Shown piece by piece: positions 60,458 through 64,000 of a stretch of DNA of 64,000 bases. The notes under the pieces were generated by a model. That model had not been told where the DNA came from and ran no database searches. It worked only from the letters and a program-made list of their open reading frames with translations. The number at the start of each line of letters is the position of its first letter. The first letter of the stretch is position 1. The DNA lies in NCBI RefSeq assembly GCF_001189235.2, contig NZ_LFIP02000001.1:1415450-1479449 (forward strand), given 5' to 3'. The position numbers and the translations under genes were made by a program. The DNA comes from Bradyrhizobium embrapense (lineage in GTDB: Bacteria > Pseudomonadota > Alphaproteobacteria > Rhizobiales > Xanthobacteraceae).

Positions 60458-61597
60458 ATGCGCAGGAACCAGGTTGCCGTCGTCGGTGCGGCCGAAACCA
60501 CCGAACTCGGGGTCATCCCGAACATGTCGCAGATTCAGCTGCACGCGGACGCGGCGCTGAATGCGATCGCGGACGCCGGCCTGAAGCTGTCCGACATCGA
60601 CGGCTTCGCCACCGCGGTCGAGACCCCGCAGCAGATGGCGCACTATCTCGGCATCACGCCGACCTGGGTCGACGGCACCTCGGTCGGCGGCTGCTCCTTC
60701 ATGCTGCATGTCCGCCACGCCGCCGCCGCGATCGAGGCCGGCCTCTGCAACACCGTGCTGATCACCCATGCCGAGAGCGGCAAGTCGATGATCGGCAAGC
60801 AGCCCCGCTTCACCGCACCCGACAGCCTCAACGGCCAGTTTGAGTCGCCGTTCGGCGTCTACGGGCCGCCGAGCATGTTCCCGATTCCCGTGCTGCGTTT
60901 CATGAAGACGCACGGCATCACGCATGAGCAGCTGGCGATGGTCGCCGTCGTGCAGCGCGAATGGGCGGCGAAGAACCCGCGCGCGACCATGAAGGACCCG
61001 ATCACGGTCGCCGACGTCCTGAACTCGCGGATGATCGCCTACCCGTTCCGGCTGTTGCAGTGCTGCCTCGTCACCGATGGCGGCGGCGCGCTGATCCTGA
61101 CCTCGGCCGAGCGCGCCAAGGACTTCCCGCAAAAGCCGGTCTACATCCTCGGCACCGGCGAGAGCGTCGAAACGCCGATGGTCAGCCAGATGAAGACGTT
61201 CGACTCGTCGCGCGCCTTCAAGGTGGCAGGCCCGCTCGCCTTCAAGGAGGCCGGCATCACCCACAAGGACGTCGATCATCTGATGATCTACGACGCCTTC
61301 GCGCATCTGCCGCTCTACGGCCTCGGCGACCTCGGCTTCATGCCCCATGAGGAAACCGGCAAGTTCATCGCCGACGGCAACACCCGCCCCGGCGGCAAGC
61401 TGCCGCTCAACACCAATGGCGGCGGCCTGAGCTACATGCACTCGGGGATGTACGGCATGTATGCGCTGCAGGAGAGCGTGCGGCAGATGCGCGGCATCGC
61501 GCCGGCGCAGGTGCCGAATGCGAAGATCTCGGTCTGCCACGGCGTCGGCGGCATGTTCGCCGCGTCGGGCACGATCATCTTTACGAACGAGAAGTAA
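60458..61597 (+). CDS. Thiolase-superfamily protein (SCP2-type acetyl-CoA acetyltransferase or aldolase)
   Basis: Thiolase-fold protein of 379 residues (start at 60458, MRRNQVAVVGAAETTELG). The ends match SCP2-type thiolases: NAIADAGLKLSDIDGFATAVETP near residue 45, then GGCSFMLHVRHAAAAIEAGLCNTVLITHAES near 85. The usual thiolase nucleophile Cys is replaced in position by the segment VGGCSFMLHV, where a Cys is present but in a variant setting. The C-terminal part has NTNGGGLSYMHSGMYGMYALQES and ISVCHGVGGMFAASGTIIF. Proteins paired with DUF35 can act as retro-aldolases rather than thiolases. Either reaction would shorten a CoA thioester. It is between the DUF35 and SDR genes. Confidence 0.88.
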   Translation: MRRNQVAVVGAAETTELGVIPNMSQIQLHADAALNAIADAGLKLSDIDGFATAVETPQQMAHYLGITPTWVDGTSVGGCSFMLHVRHAAAAIEAGLCNTVLITHAESGKSMIGKQPRFTAPDSLNGQFESPFGVYGPPSMFPIPVLRFMKTHGITHEQLAMVAVVQREWAAKNPRATMKDPITVADVLNSRMIAYPFRLLQCCLVTDGGGALILTSAERAKDFPQKPVYILGTGESVETPMVSQMKTFDSSRAFKVAGPLAFKEAGITHKDVDHLMIYDAFAHLPLYGLGDLGFMPHEETGKFIADGNTRPGGKLPLNTNGGGLSYMHSGMYGMYALQESVRQMRGIAPAQVPNAKISVCHGVGGMFAASGTIIFTNEK

Positions 61598-61601
61598 CAC
61601 C

Positions 61602-61682
61602 CGTCGTTCCGGGGCGTGCGAAGCGCGAACCCGGAACCTCGAGATTCCGGGTTCGATGCTGACGCATCGCCCCGGAATGACG
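61602..61682. repeat. Palindromic repeat, family A copy 2, between thiolase and SDR genes
   Basis: It shares the ends CGTCGTTCCGGGGCG and CCCCGGAATGACG and the inner GGAACCTCGAGATTCCG palindrome with the copy at 46586-46664. It lies just upstream of the SDR gene within the presumed operon. Confidence 0.8.
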
Positions 61683-61704
61683 GACAGCAACAAGGAGAAT
61701 CGAC

Positions 61705-62619
61705 ATGGCAAAATCACTGCAGGACAAAGTCATTATCGTCACCGGCGCGGGCCGCGGCATCGGCCGCGAGATAGCGCTGCTCTGCGCGGCGGAAGGCGCC
61801 AAGGTCGTGGTCAACGATCCCGGTGGCGCGGCCGACGGTGGCGGCTCGAGCGCGGCGCCCGCCGAGGAGGTGGTCGAGGAGATCAAGAAGCGCGGCGGCA
61901 CGGCGGTCGCCAATTTCGAGTCGGTGGCGGAAGCCATTCCCGCCAGCAAGATCGTGAAGACCGCGACCGATCATTTCGGCAGGCTCGACGGCGTCGTCAA
62001 CAATGCCGGCATCCTGCGCGACATGATCTTCCACAAGATGAGCGTGGAAGCCTTCGAGGCCGTCATCAAGGTGCATCTGATGGGCTCGTTCTATGTCTCG
62101 CACGCCGCCGCGCGCATCTACCGCGAGCAGGAGTCGGGCTCGTTCGTGCACTTCACCTCGACCTCCGGCCTGATCGGCAATTACGGCCAGGCCAACTACG
62201 CCGCCGCCAAGCTTGGCATCGTCGGCCTGTCGAAGTCGATCGCGCTCGACATGGGCCGCTTCAATGTGCGCTCGAACTGCGTGTCGCCGTTCGCCTGGAC
62301 CCGCATGATCGGCACCATTCCGACCGAGACCGATGCCGAGAAGGCGCGCGTCGAGAAGATCAAGCAGATGGGCCCGGAGAAGATCGCGCCGGTCTGCGCC
62401 TATCTGCTCTCGGATGCCGCCAAGGACGTCACCGGGCAGATCTTCGGCGTGCGCATGAACGAGATCTTCCTGTTCGGCCAGCATCGTCCGGTGCGCTCGG
62501 TGCATCGCGGCGAAGGCTGGACGCCGCAGACCATTGCCGAGCACGGCATGCCGGCGCTGAAGGGATCGTTCGCCAAGCTCGACCGCTCGGCCGATGTCTT
62601 CACCTGGGATCCGATCTGA
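61705..62619 (+). CDS. Short-chain dehydrogenase/reductase
   Basis: NAD(P)-dependent SDR of 304 residues. The cofactor motif TGAGRGIGREIAL is near residue 13, NNAGIL near 100, the catalytic Ser in STSGLIGNYGQANYAAAK near 152, with Tyr and Lys following as YAAAK near 165-169. It is longer than classic SDRs because of a C-terminal extension (HRPVRSVHRGEGWTPQTIAEHGMPALKG), as in the hydroxyacyl-CoA dehydrogenase / MFE-2-like group, which points to 3-hydroxyacyl-CoA oxidation. This agrees with the thiolase and DUF35 genes upstream. It ends at a hairpin terminator. Confidence 0.92.
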   Translation: MAKSLQDKVIIVTGAGRGIGREIALLCAAEGAKVVVNDPGGAADGGGSSAAPAEEVVEEIKKRGGTAVANFESVAEAIPASKIVKTATDHFGRLDGVVNNAGILRDMIFHKMSVEAFEAVIKVHLMGSFYVSHAAARIYREQESGSFVHFTSTSGLIGNYGQANYAAAKLGIVGLSKSIALDMGRFNVRSNCVSPFAWTRMIGTIPTETDAEKARVEKIKQMGPEKIAPVCAYLLSDAAKDVTGQIFGVRMNEIFLFGQHRPVRSVHRGEGWTPQTIAEHGMPALKGSFAKLDRSADVFTWDPI

Positions 62620-62634
62620 CAGTTTTATGAAAAA

Positions 62635-62684
62635 GTCGCCTCCGCGAAACCGCGGGGGCGACACACTCTTTGGTTGTTTTTCAT
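62635..62684 (+). terminator. Rho-independent terminator after the SDR gene
   Basis: A 12-base stem (62635-62646 with 62651-62662, one G-U pair, loop AAAC) is followed by a T-rich stretch ending in a run of five T. It lies 16 bases after the SDR stop. Confidence 0.8.
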
Positions 62685-62759
62685 TGCGCGCCCGCTTTGT
62701 GCCAGAATTGCGCGGGTATGATCGTCCTCCCCGATAACAAGAAACCTGGGAGGACTTTC

Positions 62760-63887
62760 GTGACAAATCCAAGCAACGCAGCTCCAAGCAACACAGCAAA
62801 ACACGAGAACGACGGCGCAAAGGCGTTCGATCGTCGAGCCATCTTGCGCGGTGCAACCGCGCTTGTTGCAACTGCGATGGCTGCATCCGATGCCGCCGCG
62901 CGCGATTACGGCCGCAACGCGGAGCCGCAGCGTTATCCCGATCCGGACATCGTCGTGATCGACGACAAGCGCTTCAAGGCCAAGGTCGGCAACACCGCGA
63001 TCAAGCGGCTGTACACCGGCTGCCTGTGGGCTGAAGGCCCGGCCTGGAACGCGCAGGGCCAGTATCTGGTGTGGAGCGACATCCCGGCCAACCGGCAGTT
63101 GCGCTATCTCGACGATGACGGCCACATCTCCGAGCAGTTCCACAAGCCGTCGAACGAGGCCAACGGCTCGACCTTCGATTTCGAGGGCCGCCAGATCACG
63201 GCCGAGCGCACGCGGCTGGTGCGGTACGAGCACGACGGAACCGTCACGTCGCTGGCCGAGCAGGCCAATGGCAAGCAGCTCAACGGACCGAACGACATGG
63301 TCGTCCATCCCAACGACAAGTCGATCTGGTTCACCGATCCCGGCTACGGCGCAGTCTCGATCTACGAGGGCCAGCGCGCCAACACCGGCTCGGTTCAGCC
63401 CTACCAGAAGGAAGCCGTCTACCGCATCGACGCTGCGACCGGCCAGATCACCAAGGTCGCCGACGAGCCATTCAAGCCGAACGGGATCGCCTTCAGCCAC
63501 GACTACAAGAAGGTCTATGTCTGCGACACCGGCACCACGCACTATCCGAACGCCAAGAACATCGTGTGGCAGTACGACCTCAACGGCGACAAGCTCTCGA
63601 ACCCTCGCACGCTGATCGACATGACGCTGGACGGCAAGTCGGGTTTCCCCGACGGCCTGCGCGTCGACATCGACGGCAACATCTGGGTCGGCGCCGGCTG
63701 GGTCGGACCGGGCTATGACGGCGTGCAGGTGTTCGCGCCCGACGGCGCGCGTATCGGCCAGATCCTGCTGCCGGAAACCTGCGCCAACCTCACCTTCGGC
63801 GGCAAGAAGCGCAACCGGCTGTTCATGACTGCGAGCCAGTCACTCTACGCGGTCTATGTGGAGACGAAGGGCGCGCACAACTGCTAA
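62760..63887 (+). CDS. SMP-30/gluconolactonase/LRE family exported protein
   Basis: Beta-propeller lactonase-like protein of 375 residues. The GTG at 62760 has a strong GGGAGG site six bases before it; the ATG 30 codons upstream lies in non-coding sequence that includes the terminator downstream flank. The N-terminus carries a twin-arginine pattern (FDRRAILRGATALVATAMAA), so Tat export is probable. The propeller shows the family's metal site: the Glu in WAEGPAWNAQGQYLVWSD, the Asn in LNGPNDMVVHPNDKSIWFTDPGYG, the Asn in KPNGIAFSHDYKKVYVCDT, and the Asp in FPDGLRVDIDGNIWVGAG. Gluconolactone or a similar lactone is the usual substrate. It stands alone on the plus strand before a convergent gene. 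Confidence 0.92.
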   Translation: MTNPSNAAPSNTAKHENDGAKAFDRRAILRGATALVATAMAASDAAARDYGRNAEPQRYPDPDIVVIDDKRFKAKVGNTAIKRLYTGCLWAEGPAWNAQGQYLVWSDIPANRQLRYLDDDGHISEQFHKPSNEANGSTFDFEGRQITAERTRLVRYEHDGTVTSLAEQANGKQLNGPNDMVVHPNDKSIWFTDPGYGAVSIYEGQRANTGSVQPYQKEAVYRIDAATGQITKVADEPFKPNGIAFSHDYKKVYVCDTGTTHYPNAKNIVWQYDLNGDKLSNPRTLIDMTLDGKSGFPDGLRVDIDGNIWVGAGWVGPGYDGVQVFAPDGARIGQILLPETCANLTFGGKKRNRLFMTASQSLYAVYVETKGAHNC

Positions 63888-63894
63888 GCACTCG

Positions 63895-63929
63895 TCGTCC
63901 CGGCGCAGGTCGGCTTTCGCCGGGGCGAC
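63895..63929. repeat. Short imperfect hairpin repeat, family B copy 3
   Basis: GTCGTCCGGCG and CGCCGGGGCGAC form an imperfect stem between the convergent SMP-30 gene and the PEP carboxylase gene. It could act as a weak terminator for either, but no T-run is present. Confidence 0.5.
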
Positions 63930-63931
63930 AA

Positions 63932-64000
63932 TCAGCCGCTATTCCTTAACCCCGCCGAGATTCCGTTGATCGTGATCTGGATCCCGCGCAGCACCTGCTC
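63932..64000 (-). CDS. ppc: Phosphoenolpyruvate carboxylase, C-terminal end (partial)
   Basis: The last 69 bases, read on the minus strand, encode 22 residues and a TGA stop at 63934-63932: EQVLRGIQITINGISAGLRNSG. The ending INGISAGLRNSG matches the near-invariant C-terminus of PEP carboxylase (consensus NG-A/S-AGLRNTG), where the end residues take part in inhibitor and tetramer contacts. The enzyme makes oxaloacetate from PEP and bicarbonate. Only this tail is in the window; the rest continues to the right. The match is short but highly characteristic. Confidence 0.8.
   Translation of the reverse strand, partial: EQVLRGIQITINGISAGLRNSG

Noticed and set aside
1..64000. tRNA or rRNA genes, CRISPR arrays, insertion sequences, prophage
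   Set aside because: No cloverleaf-type sequences, spaced direct repeats, transposase or integrase frames, or long terminal inverted repeats were recognised by eye. A tRNAscan or ISfinder run would be needed to exclude small cases.

Overview
This window looks like chromosomal DNA of an alphaproteobacterium, most likely Bradyrhizobium or a close relative such as Rhodopseudomonas. It is strongly GC-rich, carries a rhizobial-type hopanoid locus including hpnP, shows a match to the EcfG (general stress response) promoter consensus, and contains several families of short palindromic intergenic repeats of the kind common in Rhizobiales. I see no rRNA, tRNA, CRISPR array, insertion sequence or phage gene.

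Region 1 (1-22,500) is a hopanoid lipid locus. The minus-strand operon hpnC-hpnD-hpnE-shc-hpnG turns farnesyl diphosphate into squalene and hopene, and later removes adenine from adenosylhopane. A plus-strand pair, ispH-hpnH, supplies isoprenoid precursors and the radical-SAM enzyme that adds the adenosyl side chain. hpnN, the hopanoid RND exporter, is divergent from ispH and has a perfect EcfG-type promoter. A second RND exporter and the C-2 methylase gene hpnP lie further right. hpnP sits between eutB and eutC, the two subunits of ethanolamine ammonia-lyase. eutB is preceded by a near-consensus sigma-54 promoter and hpnP by a one-mismatch EcfG-type promoter. Inside the region a TetR gene, a broken class II aldolase gene and a DUF2520 gene form a small degraded operon.

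Region 2 (22,700-33,500) holds a chemoreceptor, a membrane diguanylate cyclase, and a three-gene operon of two transglutaminase-fold proteins (one with DUF2126) and a circularly permuted ATP-grasp/alpha-E fusion. That operon is a predicted peptide-ligation or peptide-modification system whose product is not known. An SGNH hydrolase follows.

Region 3 (33,600-51,500) is catabolic. It has a GarD/UxaA-type sugar-acid dehydratase, an HpcH/HpaI aldolase and an Ldh-type dehydrogenase, then a branched-chain-amino-acid-type ABC transporter (with a LivM-LivG fusion) divergent from a GntR regulator. Next is a homoprotocatechuate meta-cleavage operon (hpaH, hpaF, hpaE, hpaD, hpaG) divergent from its MarR-family regulator, with a palindromic operator between them. 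A TPP-dependent enzyme and a convergent MFS transporter end the region.

Region 4 (51,500-64,000) contains an alkB gene translationally coupled to another 2OG-Fe(II) oxygenase, a DUF2848-amidase pair, a second complete Liv-type ABC transporter, and a divergent DUF35/thiolase/SDR operon that suggests CoA-thioester metabolism. A secreted SMP-30-like protein follows. The last 69 bases encode the C-terminus of phosphoenolpyruvate carboxylase on the minus strand.
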